Assembly: GCA_000729835.1 (NCBI GenBank)
Contig: JFHB01000243.1
Span: 1-42,531, forward strand
Direction of reading: 5' to 3'
DNA length: 42,531 bases
Source: Atkinsonella hypoxylon
Taxonomy: Eukaryota; Ascomycota; Sordariomycetes; Hypocreales; Clavicipitaceae
The stretch's first letter is position 1. Every line of letters begins with the position of its first letter. Position numbers and translations under genes: made by a program. The notes beneath the pieces were generated by a model, which saw only the letters and a list, made by a program, of their open reading frames with translations, did no database searches and had not been told where the DNA came from. This document shows, in pieces, positions 33,542 through 42,531 of this stretch.

Positions 33542-34392
33542 TAGTTTTCAGATACACAGAATCTCGGTCGAGTTTCTTTCGAACCAACGCGCTTGCACTT
33601 TTCAGAGCAACCAGCCAAGGTTTATAGTGTCCGTTCGAACCAGTTGCTTCACACTTCACACGCCCCTTACTCTCAAGCCCTCGCTGCTCGACGGCCCATT
33701 TCCTCGCTGCAATTCGCCATTCGCCATTTGCCATTCTCTAGGTTGCTCGGTGAATAACACCGGAGGCCAGCAGATCGAGAATAGCCCGGAAGCGCAAGCG
33801 CCAGACCGGCCTGCAGCCTTAGTAACTCATACCGCCTACCTTCACCGAAGGCGTACACGGACTCGTTGACTAGGCCATTAAGGTGCCGGTTGCCTCTTTT
33901 GGGGCCTCGACAGCTCACATTTCGCGCCACGCTCAGGCCTAGCGTCCGCCGAAAATACCCTGCCTTGCCGCTGCATTGCCAACAGCGCCAACAGCGCCAC
34001 CTGGGGTCCTTGGGTCCTTTGCTGCCCGTCGGGCTCCACTCGAGACCCGTCCACCGTCATACCGCAAGCTTTGTTTGTGAGCTCGCTTGTTCGCCTCCCC
34101 AACCTCTTGTTTTAAACTCCACTACATAGTCTTCCTGGACCCAATCTCCACCATTGAGAACATTTTTATCTTCACTCTCTTATCTGGGGATATTATTTTC
34201 CCCTGCTCAGTCGTCTCCATAAACCAACCCTGCGCTCTTGGCTTTCTTCGTGGGTCAACGTTGCAGTCACAAAACAACACGCCCACCACGCGGACAAGTT
34301 TCCATCGCCTAAACGTCTCGTTTAGCCAGAGCCCCGTCAAGTTGGACCAAGAACCTCGTAATAAAACGAGCGCACGACCCTAATTCTTCGTC

Positions 34393-35767
34393 ATGGCGTC
34401 TCAAGCACAGCAGTATCAGCAACACCAGCTGCAGCTGCAGCGGCCGCAGCAATCGCCGCTACAGTTCTCGCAACCAACTGTTGAGCAACAAATCAACGGC
34501 CAAGCAAAGCCGCGCAGCTACAGCATACACTCACAGACTACTCATCGAAGTAGTGGAAGCAAGCACGATTTTCACGAGACACACGAAGAGAAGGAAGCAA
34601 AGCGTCTTCACAGCAAAGCCGACCCCACCTTGGCCATATTCGAAGCTGAACCATGTATGCATTGCCTTCCTGCCTGGCTCATGTAGCTTTAATACTCGGC
34701 TCTGTCCTTGGAGCGATGCTGACATTTTTTATTTAGCCATGGTAGCGGCCATGAAGTCCAACACGGCGCACACTCCACTGCGAGCAATGCAGCATAAGGA
34801 TCCTTGGGGAAACCCTATCGGTAAGTTCAAATATCTTGGCGGTTGACTTGCTCATTCACTTCATTATTGAGGTGCTGACCTCTTTTAGCGGACCCGGACA
34901 AATCCAATCCAACCAGAAGTCGTTGGGAGCGCCCACTCGATACGATCCGAAGCTTTGAGGCCGCCATCGATGGTGGTTATCAGCGTAAATCGATGCACCG
35001 AGCAGGTACGTTTTGGGAAACCGGCCTGGCACAAACTTCCAAAGATACGGGTTAAAAACTAATACTCGTTTTACGTAGATACCGACTCGGTAGCGAACTG
35101 GAATAGACGGAGCACTTACAATCCCCTGAATCAGCCGAAATTTCCGCAGGATAGTTATTACGCAAATCGGCCTGGATCATACAGAGGTGATAGTCAGTCA
35201 AGTATGCCAACACCAGGGCCTGCCAGGATCAGTTGCTATGACTCCCAGAATGCTTGGCCAAACGCTTATGACAGAGGTTATGGAAGCAGGCGCGTATCTC
35301 GGGATCGCACACAAAGAAGGACGCCGGATCCGCATTACCAGATATACGGGCGCGAACAGGGTGTATATCCCATGCCGCATAATGACAGGTCATATGAGAC
35401 TGTAACGTCTGCTGCACCTAGTGGTCACTCAGACCTCCCCGGCTATCAGACGGACCCTACATCTAGCGACAACAGCTCTGTCGACAGAATATCACCAGCC
35501 AAGCGCAGGGAGCCGGTCAATGACTACGGCATCGGCTTTAGTCAAACCCAAGGCTACGAAGTACCAAACTTCACAATTGGCAGTCCCGCCCAGAACCATC
35601 CGCTGCCACCGCCCCCGGCTCCCCATGCTGTCCAAGTGAGCCCTCCAGCAGCTGTTTCACGAAAGGGATCTCTTCTGCGACGACAACCCACACAGAACAA
35701 CACCACCAGTGATAACACTGAAAAAAGAAAGAGCTGGTTTGGCCGTCACTTTAGCAGGAACGGCTAA
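34393..35767 (+). CDS. DUF2406 family protein (fungal, function unclear)
   Basis: Conserved fungal protein of the DUF2406 type. Model: exons 34393-34654, 34737-34820, 34889-35005 and 35079-35767, 383 aa. It has a Gln-rich N-terminus (QQYQQHQLQLQ), then the family core at residues 60-155: KADPTLAIFEAEPSM, HKDPWGNPIADPDKSNPTRS and RWERPLDTIRSFEAAI. The second half is low-complexity and disordered, rich in Ser, Pro, Tyr and Arg. It ends in a basic, aromatic tail KSWFGRHFSRNG. No membrane segment, signal peptide or catalytic motif is visible. Yeast members are poorly characterised, so no function is claimed. The ATG has a good context (GTCATGG). A very long upstream region with tandem repeats suggests complex regulation, which is inference. 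Confidence 0.85.
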
Positions 35768-36562
35768 TCATATTTCTTGACGCCTTGTTGGATTTTGCTC
35801 CATGATATATACCGTCTTCCGTTCATATGGCTTGAGCGAAGGGTTGAAGACGGAATAATGCTTTATATCCTGTAGATTCTTTTTTTGTTTTTCTTTTTCA
35901 GCGCGATTTGAGAACAGCGGCCATATTTCAGCGTCGAGAGCACCTGTGTATGCATTGACGACTTTTGTTTCCAATTGCACTCATACTCCTGTTTGAATTT
36001 CGAACCTTGGGGTATCAAATACTATACCCTGAGGATGACAAGCTTTTACGAGAAGGACTTTCCCAAACGTCGGCGGTTCTAGGTTTCTGATCGGCGCGAT
36101 CGCAGGCGAGTTACTGTGCTAGGCGTTTTGGAGAGGCTTGAGAATTCTTGCTTGTTGGGTGCATCTCGATATGATTTCGGAAAGCTGCGAACATGAGGAA
36201 GACACGAGGGGAAAACACGTGATTAATGAATGAGAGATGAATGAGGGAGTGGCTGTTCAATTTTAACAAAACTAATCATTATGGCTTATCGGCTAAATTT
36301 GTCCGGCATGTAGCAATGAAGCTGCTGCTAGGGTTGTCGGATACTCCCTTTGCCACCACAACAGGCTTGTAGATATCATGATGGAAAGACATGAATATAT
36401 GGACGTTGGAAGGAGTGTTGGACTGGTCATACTGGCACTGTGACGCCCTAGTTTCTCTTGCTGGTACAGAGGTTAATTTTGGGTATTGCAAGCACGTCGG
36501 TGTATGAACTTGACAATGTGAGAACAGGATAAATTGCAATCTCATGATACATAAAAAATTCC
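35768..36562. other. Convergent 3' region of the DUF2406 gene and vma21
   Basis: This 795-nt gap lies between convergent stops and probably holds two 3' UTRs. It contains CACGTGAT near 36217 and a T-rich stretch near 35880. No gene is seen. Confidence 0.5.
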
Positions 36563-37034
36563 CTATTGATCCTTTTTGGAGTCGGGCTTTCTTGAACCAT
36601 GTTGGCGCTCTGACTCATCCTCCTTCATAGCAACTATGACATACGTTATGAGAACCACGTTTGCCAAGAGAGCCGCGAGTCCTCCCGCAAGGGATGAGTT
36701 TCCTACAACACAGTGAGTGAAATAATTTGGCCAAAAATGACGCGTTGGTCAATATGTTGGGGTGCGCCCACGTACCTTTGAAGATGGAGTGCACGGTCAA
36801 GAAGTACGACCCAATTGGAACAACAATCATAGCCGACGTGAAGCCCAGCAGCTTGAAAATGACATGCCTTTACGAGGAAAAGAGGTAAACGCGCGTTAGA
36901 AAATGGGACCTAGATAAATGCTGAATGAATGTAACGTACTTGGGGACGGCAGGGGCAATGTTGGATTTCTCCTCTGGTTGGTCGTCTTTTTCGAGGATGG
37001 TCTTTTCAGAGGCGACGATGCGACCCGTTGCCAT
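36563..37034 (-). CDS. vma21: Vma21, V-ATPase assembly factor
   Basis: Small ER membrane protein that helps assemble the Vo sector of the vacuolar H+-ATPase and escorts it to the Golgi. Model: exons 37034-36940, 36867-36776 and 36702-36563, 108 aa. Two hydrophobic segments are at about residues 34-60 (FKLLGFTSAMIVVPIGSYF) and 67-88 (GGLAALLANVVLITYVIVAM). The last four residues KKDQ fit the C-terminal dilysine (KKxx) ER-retrieval signal of the family. The start MATGRIVASEKT gives the usual length. An upstream in-frame ATG at 37208 would add 58 residues rich in Ser, Pro and His that do not look like the family; it is probably leader sequence. It diverges from the Fun30 gene. Confidence 0.93.
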
Positions 37035-37817
37035 TTTGAGTTTTTTAGTCTCTCCCTTTTCGTCTTTGGAGATTGAGCTTCGATGGCTGTGGAGGAGATT
37101 ATTCAATGGGTGTGGTGATCTCGGACTGCTTGCTGTGGGGAGGTTGGAAGTGCCTGGCGGTTTATGAGTGGATTGCGGCTCGTGGACTCTGTATGGGCTG
37201 TCGGCCATGGATTAATAGTTATGGAAAGAGCATCGGCGTGCGGTCTGGTCTTAATGGCTCTGGCGCTTGCCCAACAAGCCTAACAGGCCCAACAGGCCAA
37301 ACGTTGGCCTCTGCAGAGCATGCGCAAACAACAAAACAAATGTCCTATACCAGACTCCTTTTGGCCATATTACGACATTTTGTATTCTGTGCAGCCAGGT
37401 TCTTTGCACAAGCAAAGGCAGCACTCGGTTCTGATAACCGACTTGAAGTGCCCATACACGTGACTTCGCGAACCGCGTCAGAGGACTGATGACCGTGGTT
37501 GCGTGGTAAGCGCGACGCGGCGCTTCAGCCGTCACGAAAATTGGAATCCACTTTAACGTTGCGGTGCCTCCAATCCTCCCATGACCGCTCCCCCTGCCCC
37601 CCCCCCTCTCTCTAACGAGCTGCAATTAGAGACTAGGTGGGCATTTTTTTTCTTTCTTTTCTTTTTTCAGTTCAATGTCGGTCTTTTCCCAGGTTGTCGC
37701 GTGGAATCAATGGACTGCTCCCAATACTAACCTTCGTCCCTTTTTATCGTTGTATCTTCCTTAGCGGATTTTTCTTTTTTTTGATACTTCGCTTGTGCGA
37801 TATACCTTTTGTTCACC
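37035..37817. promoter_or_regulatory. Divergent promoter region between vma21 and the Fun30 gene
   Basis: This 783-nt region holds CACGTGAC near 37457, a C-run followed by CTCTCTCT near 37596-37611, and pyrimidine-rich DNA up to the Fun30 start, consistent with two leaders. The first 174 nt are in frame with vma21 and may be translated if an upstream ATG is used. Confidence 0.5.
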
Positions 37818-40800
37818 ATGGCACGAGGGTCTTCGCCATTGCCCATACGAAAGTCTCACACTGGGCCTCAAACACCGCAGGATTTTCGAAAAGTAATGCC
37901 TTTGGACGATGCGGATGAGTTAGCTGGAGATACTATCCCATGCTCTCCGTCTGCTTTTCTGAGGGACCGATCTACAGAACCGACAATGACGCAACCGACC
38001 CAGATTCTAAGCAAGCCAGGGCTCCTGGATCGATCCTCATCTCCGGCGAGCATCATTGAAGTTCCGGCCTCTTCACCGTTTCAGCCGCAAAAGGAGCCTT
38101 TGAGATTTGGCTCTCTGCTCGCGCCCAGAGGAACCCTCTTCCGACCGCCAGGGCCACGCCCTGCCGCTACCGCCTCCAAACGACCTGCTGCAGAACCGAT
38201 TTGCTTGATCAGTGACGATGAAGAGGACCTGACCCCGCCTCGTGGCGATATCCGTCCGACGACGTTCAAGGCAAAGATTGCCGAGTTCGCGTATAACCCT
38301 GCTGCTGAGGAGAGAATAATCAAGGTCAAACTGCGTCAGGTGTATGATGTCTTTGGAGACAAATATCCATCTGATATGGTCCGAGAAGCTCTTAAGCAAT
38401 GTAACAATGACCTTAACGACGCTATTACATGGTTGGAAACTAGGCCTGCCGAGAAGGAAAAGAGCCGTGCTCAAGGATCTGACAAGCCAAGTGGTCGCCG
38501 ATTGATATCTAAAGCATCTATGCGACGGCAGCCAGGAAAGAAGACGACGTTCTCTTGGGACTCGTCGCCGTCGCTACCGTCGAGTCCTCCCAAGAAGCCT
38601 CCACCCCAGAAACCACAAAAGCGACGATTGGTCCAAGGTCTCAGACGGAGAGGCAACTCGTCGCCGGTGAAACCTCCAATGGCACTGCCTCCGAGCCATG
38701 AGCCTGTGATTATAGACCTGGTGGACGGTGACCAGGAGGACGCTTACGAAGCAGAGCCATCTCCTGCTCCGTCGGTCGAAGATAATGACAGAGTTCTGAG
38801 TTGTCTGAACACAAGTACGTTGAAAGAACTTGCGGCCATGACAGGAATGGAAGAGGCGCTCCTGGAACCGCTAGTCGACAAGAGACCATTCGATAACCTC
38901 TCGCAAGCGAGGAGTGTGAGCGCGACGAAGAAACCAGGCGCTCGCAAGTCTCCCCGTGTCAGCATAGGAGATGCGGCAGTGGACGCCATAGAGATCTTCC
39001 TCAACGCAGTACAAGCTATCGATGAGGTGGTGGCAAAATGCGACGCCAAGGGTCAGATTGTGAAGAGCGTAATGGATAACTGGGATATTGACATGTTTGG
39101 CCACTACAAGCGAAGCAATCGTGCCTCTCCTGACTCCGACGGCGAGATGCCACCTACGCCGACGAGCTTAAGCTCAAAGTCTACTCGGTCACTGGTTCCT
39201 CAACAGCCTCAATTGATGGATGGACATTGCCAGATGAAGCCATTCCAGCTCTTCGGCTTGAATTGGATGGCATTGCTTTATAATTATGAGGTTGGCTGTA
39301 TCTTGGCTGATGAAATGGGTCTGGGAAAGACGTGCCAGGTGATTTCATTCATGTGCCACTTGGTTGAACAACATGAACGGGAGCCAAAGGAGCGTCGACC
39401 ATGGCCGAACTTGATCGTAGTGCCTCCAAGCACGTACAACAACTGGCTACAGGAATTCGAGAGATTTGCTCCGGATCTCTCCGTGGTTGGCTATCGAGGA
39501 TCGCAGTCGGAGCGTGCTGAGATTGCGTACGTGATTGAGCAAGACCCGGAGGCCCATCATGTTGTACTGGCAACGTATTCGCAGATCACAACGGGGGCGG
39601 ACATTGACGCGATGAGATCGTTTGATCTGAACGCGGCTGTATTCGACGAAGGGCATAAAATGAAGAATCCTGAGACGAAAATCTACAAGGAATTGCGGCG
39701 GATTCCTGCATCGTGGAAGATGCTACTCACTGGTATGGCAGTTTCTGTTCCATTTTCCCCCAAACCCTTGAAGCTCGTTGAGTTTCACGGCATGTGAAAA
39801 GACACTCTACTAACGAAGCGAGATCAGGCACTCCTGTACAAAACAACCTTTTAGAAATGACGTCTTTGCTTAATTTCATTAATCCGAAGATGTTTGACGG
39901 ATACATGGACGACATTCAGTATATTTTCAGCCAGAAAGTCACTATTCGCGATGTGTCGAACGGAGCGTTTTTATACGCCGAACGTGTCAGGCGCGCTCGC
40001 ACCATACTGGAGCCATTCATCCTGCAACGGCGCAAGGAGCAGGTGCTGCTGGACATGCCGGCGAAGGTGTGTACGGTGGTCCACTGCGACATGACGGACG
40101 CGCAGAGGGATACCTACGCCGAATATGAGGCGCTCTTCAAGCTGGAGCCATCTTTACGGGCCGCAAAGGCGAAAGGTCGAAAAAATGATCAGAACAATGT
40201 ATGGATGCAGCTCCGGAAGGCTGCCCTCCATCCCTTGCTATTTCGACGGCATTTCACCGACAAGAAAGTGGAGGAGATGGGCAGAATTCTCATGGATAGA
40301 ATACCGCAATCAGAGTTGCATCAAGCGGACATCAAGCATCTTGTCCAAGAGCTCAAGAATTCGTCGGATTTCGAGCTCCATCTGTGGTGCCGAGACTACC
40401 CACGGCTGCTGAAGCAGTTCGACATTCCGTCCGCAGCAGAGCTGGATAGCGGGAAAGTCAAGAAGCTGCTGGAGCTCGTCAGGCAATATCAGAGGAACGG
40501 GGACCGAGCGCTCGTTTTCAGCAAGTTCTCACGCCTAATCGAGCTCCTCCAGGAAGTACTCGCCCTGCAAAAGATTGACCACAGGGTGTTGATGGGAAAC
40601 ACCAATGTGTCGGAGCGACAAGGTCTGATAGACGAATTCAACGACAATCCCGACATCCCCGTCTTCCTGTTGACGACAGGCGCAGGCGGCACGGGCATCA
40701 ACCTCACGGCAGCCAACAAGGTCATCATCTTTGACCAGTCGGACAATCCACAGGATGACATCCAGGCAGAGAACCGCGCTCACCGTCTTGGCCAGAAACG

Positions 40801-40990
40801 AGACGTCGAGGTAGTGCGGCTCATTGCTTCGCATACGATGGAAGAGCTCATCTACAAGGCGTGCCAGAAGAAGATTGAACTGGCTAATAAAGTCACGGGT
40901 GCTCAGGAGGAGAATGCGGGAGAGGCGGAACAAAACATGGAACAAGAGGTGCGGAGGATGATGCTGGGAGGGGAGATGACGCCGCCTTAG
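37818..40990 (+). CDS. fun30: Fun30/SMARCAD1-type SNF2 chromatin remodelling ATPase
   Basis: ATP-dependent nucleosome remodeller of the Fun30/Etl1 group (S. pombe Fft proteins), with roles in silencing and DNA end resection. Model: exons 37818-39732 and 39828-40990, 1025 aa. The N-terminus is disordered. A CUE-like ubiquitin-binding segment lies near residues 165-210 (KLRQVYDVFGDKYPSDMVRE). The SNF2 ATPase begins with LFGLNWMALLYNYEVGCILA; motif I DEMGLGKT is at 498-505, DEGHKMKN (the DEGH form of motif II) near 610, and LLTGTPVQNN is rebuilt across the intron. The helicase C lobe has FLLTTGAGGTGINLTAANKV and QAENRAHRLGQKRDV. The single intron has a strong branch-like CTACTAAC. The start follows GTTCACC. 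A low-complexity A/C block lies just after the stop. Confidence 0.95.
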
Positions 40991-41021
40991 GAAGGGGTGG
41001 TGTATGTTGTGGCATAAAGGG

Positions 41022-41059
41022 AAAAAAAAAAAACCCCCCCAAAAAAAACCCCAAAAAAA
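41022..41059 (+). repeat. Alternating A and C homopolymer block
   Basis: The order is A12 C7 A8 C4 A7, so the opposite strand carries G4 and G7 tracts separated by T8. It starts 31 nt after the Fun30 stop codon, in its likely 3' UTR. Confidence 0.9.
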
Positions 41060-41220
41060 CGTGGCTGGTTGGTGTTTTGCGTTATGCGTTTAGGTATGAA
41101 TCATGATGAACTCGGTAGAACTCGGTATTGGATGGGTAGGTGGGGTGCTAGAAGCTACGGTGGGTGGGTGTTGACGTGAAGACGTTGCGGACAAGAGTGT
41201 CAGGCGATGTATGTATGTAA

Positions 41221-41316
41221 GCGGCTTGAACCCAGCAATGTCCGAATGCACGTGACGCGGCTTGAACACAGTAGTTTAGTTAATGTCCGATGTATTTGGA
41301 GATTGTATGCACGTGA
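41221..41316 (+). repeat. Duplicated module ending in CACGTGA
   Basis: Two copies share three blocks in the same order: GCGGCTTGAAC (41221, 41257), AATGTCCGA (41237, 41282) and GCACGTGA (41248, 41309). The second copy is longer because of inserts between blocks. Confidence 0.75.
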
Positions 41317-41502
41317 GCAAGGGCAGGAAGGCATAGCTGCCTTGCTACGTCTACGTCAAAAGTGAATCGTGTTTTCAAACCAAAGGTTGCTATGAAGGGA
41401 ATCAATTATTGCGTAAAACGGCTTAAACAGCTGCTAGGTGCAAGGTACATGGTGTGAAACAAAGTCTGCGCGCCAGGCTACAGGTGGTATGCAAAGTGAT
41501 GA

Positions 41503-42267
41503 TCATGACTCTGTGTGTGTATAACTGGCCCCGTCACCTCCAGGTGTCAGGTGTGAAGGTCGAGTCATCGGACTCGACCTCGTCCTGAGGCCAACCTCGC
41601 CCTTCATCATGAGGCTCTTCCATCTCCGGCTGACACCGTGTCTGTCCCTGCCGAGATTGCGGGCGCAGTCGTGCCATTCCGACTTGGACAATCTGAGCTT
41701 CTCCAGCACCAACTCGACGAGGATGCGGTCGTCCTCGGCGCTCCATTCGCCCCCGTCGGCCTCAACCTCGACATCTGTTCCTCTGGCGCTGGCTTCACTG
41801 TCGTCGGGACCGCCGTGTACGTCGTGGAAGTCGGATCGGCCCAGGCCAAGAGGGAGGCGTTCAGGCGCTATCCGAGCTCGTTTGGGTGTCGAGGGCAGAG
41901 GAGGACGAAGCCCAGGCGCCGCTTGCTCGCCTGACCTCGGCGCTGACTGTCGGATCTCGTCTCCATTCTCCGCATCGCTTTCGTCCGACGAGAGATGCTC
42001 GCGGCCCATCTCGTCTATATCATCGCGGCGGCGCTTGTTGATGCCCCGCGGCGGCGGCAAGCGCCTCGTTATCCTCCGACGGGTGCGCAGGTCGTCGCTG
42101 GCCGTGCTTAACGCAGGCCGACCGGGGGCGCGCAACTTGATGGGCAGCGACGCATAGGCCATGGGCGGCGTCGGCAGCTGCGCCCTGGATGCCGGGGCAG
42201 CTTGTGATGGTTGCGGTGCGTGTACCGGTGTCGAGATGAGCGATTGTAGCGATCGGCAGGTTGTCAT
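41503..42267 (-). CDS. Myb/SANT-like domain protein, fungal conserved
   Basis: Putative nuclear DNA- or chromatin-binding protein; I do not recognise a named orthologue. From the ATG at 42267 (MTTCRSLQSLISTPVH) the frame is uninterrupted for 254 aa. It has basic stretches (LRTRRRITRRLPPP, INKRRRD) that could serve as nuclear signals, an acidic Ser/Asp/Glu patch, the segment STPKRARIAPERLPLGLGRS, and a Myb/SANT-like helical domain at about 173-219 with GEWSAEDDRILVELVLEK and GVSRRWKSL. The frame stays open upstream to the window edge through a poly-T run (42426-42446, coding Lys here), so the true start could be earlier or in an exon outside. The last dozen residues after TPGG look unlike a domain and may be affected by an undetected intron. 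Confidence 0.75.
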   Translation of the reverse strand: MTTCRSLQSLISTPVHAPQPSQAAPASRAQLPTPPMAYASLPIKLRAPGRPALSTASDDLRTRRRITRRLPPPRGINKRRRDDIDEMGREHLSSDESDAENGDEIRQSAPRSGEQAAPGLRPPLPSTPKRARIAPERLPLGLGRSDFHDVHGGPDDSEASARGTDVEVEADGGEWSAEDDRILVELVLEKLRLSKSEWHDCARNLGRDRHGVSRRWKSLMMKGEVGLRTRSSPMTRPSHLTPGGDGASYTHTES

Positions 42268-42531
42268 GATGTTGCTGAGCGCTGTGGCAGACGGGAGGTT
42301 GGGCGGGCTGGACGGCGGAGAGAAGTAGCTGGTAGGTTGTTGCGACGGGCGCAGCGGCTGCGTCGCGTCGCAGGAAAGAGCCGACGGGAGAAGCATTGGA
42401 AAAAGGAGCTTTCTGAGCGCGACACTTTTTTTTTTTTTTTTTTTTTCCTTTGTTTCTTCTTCAAGTCGAGGTGCGTGGCTGGTTCCGGGGAGCTGGTCTA
42501 TCTGCTGCTGCAAGCAATGCGCCTTGCATGC

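Larger units (their letters stand above)
28024..34392. other. Gene-poor stretch of 6.4 kb with tandem repeats
   Basis: Neither strand has a reading frame longer than about 150 codons, and none resembles a known family; the longer ones draw on homopolymer runs (for example at 30828-30848 and 30989-31004). Visible elements: poly-T then AAA at about 28195-28213, the inverted repeat at 30586-30610, TACCTAGGTA-type motifs near 30445, and a group of short tandem repeats between 32351 and 33541. The last 1 kb or so is pyrimidine-rich and probably the long promoter and 5' UTR of the DUF2406 gene. No tRNA, rRNA or transposon gene was recognised. Confidence 0.55.
40991..41502. other. Convergent region of Fun30 and the Myb-like gene
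   Basis: This 512-nt region holds an A12-C7-A8-C4-A7 block (41022-41059) and a duplicated module with CACGTGA (41221-41316). No gene is seen. Confidence 0.55.

Noticed and set aside
41034..41059. Telomere-like C4A4 pattern
   Set aside because: It is a single irregular block inside a gene-rich region next to a 3' UTR. Fungal telomeres of this group use TTAGGG.

Overview
This is nuclear DNA of a filamentous ascomycete (Pezizomycotina), most likely a sordariomycete of the Hypocreales type. The evidence is the gene content (CK2 beta, Ric1, Med14, Nab2, Vma21, Fun30, a DUF2406 protein), short introns of about 55-175 nt with GTRNGT donors, spliced protein-coding genes on both strands, and intergenic DNA carrying the palindromic motifs TACCTAGGTA and TACTCCGTA that I associate with such genomes. 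No bacterial operons, CRISPR arrays, rRNA genes, convincing tRNA genes or intact transposons were seen. Exon boundaries below were worked out by hand from reading frame and splice consensus. In every spliced model the joined exons sum to a whole number of codons.

Layout, left to right. 0.57-1.63 kb (-): regulatory subunit of protein kinase CK2. 2.19-5.74 kb (-): Ric1, half of the Golgi Ypt6/Rab6 exchange factor, with a CT/TA microsatellite inside one intron. A 1.7-kb divergent promoter region separates it from an Aro8-type aminotransferase at 7.47-9.35 kb (+). This converges on a CYP52-like cytochrome P450 at 9.56-11.47 kb (-). A second divergent promoter, with an overlapping CACGTG/TGACTCA site, leads to Nab2 at 12.79-14.33 kb (+). 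Protoporphyrinogen oxidase (15.32-17.41 kb, +) converges on Mediator subunit 14 (18.10-21.60 kb, -). Glucose-6-phosphate dehydrogenase (23.00-24.78 kb, -) is bracketed by two diverged direct copies of a repeat of about 145 bp. Ribosomal protein eL33 (27.17-28.02 kb, +) has five exons, one only 10 nt long.

From 28.0 to 34.4 kb there is a gene-poor stretch of 6.4 kb with no credible coding region but a cluster of short tandem repeats and a perfect inverted repeat. It ends at a DUF2406 gene (34.39-35.77 kb, +). Vma21 (36.56-37.03 kb, -) and the Fun30-type chromatin remodeller (37.82-40.99 kb, +) are divergent. A Myb/SANT-like protein gene (41.50-42.27 kb, -) closes the window.

These are mostly conserved housekeeping genes, and I see no biosynthetic cluster. 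Loose links exist (haem synthesis and a haem P450; NADPH from G6PDH), but nothing in the DNA shows co-regulation. The best candidates for something undescribed are non-coding: the repeat pair around G6PDH, the tandem-repeat-rich upstream region of the DUF2406 gene, and the recurring palindromic motifs. I did not find a clear novel multi-gene system.
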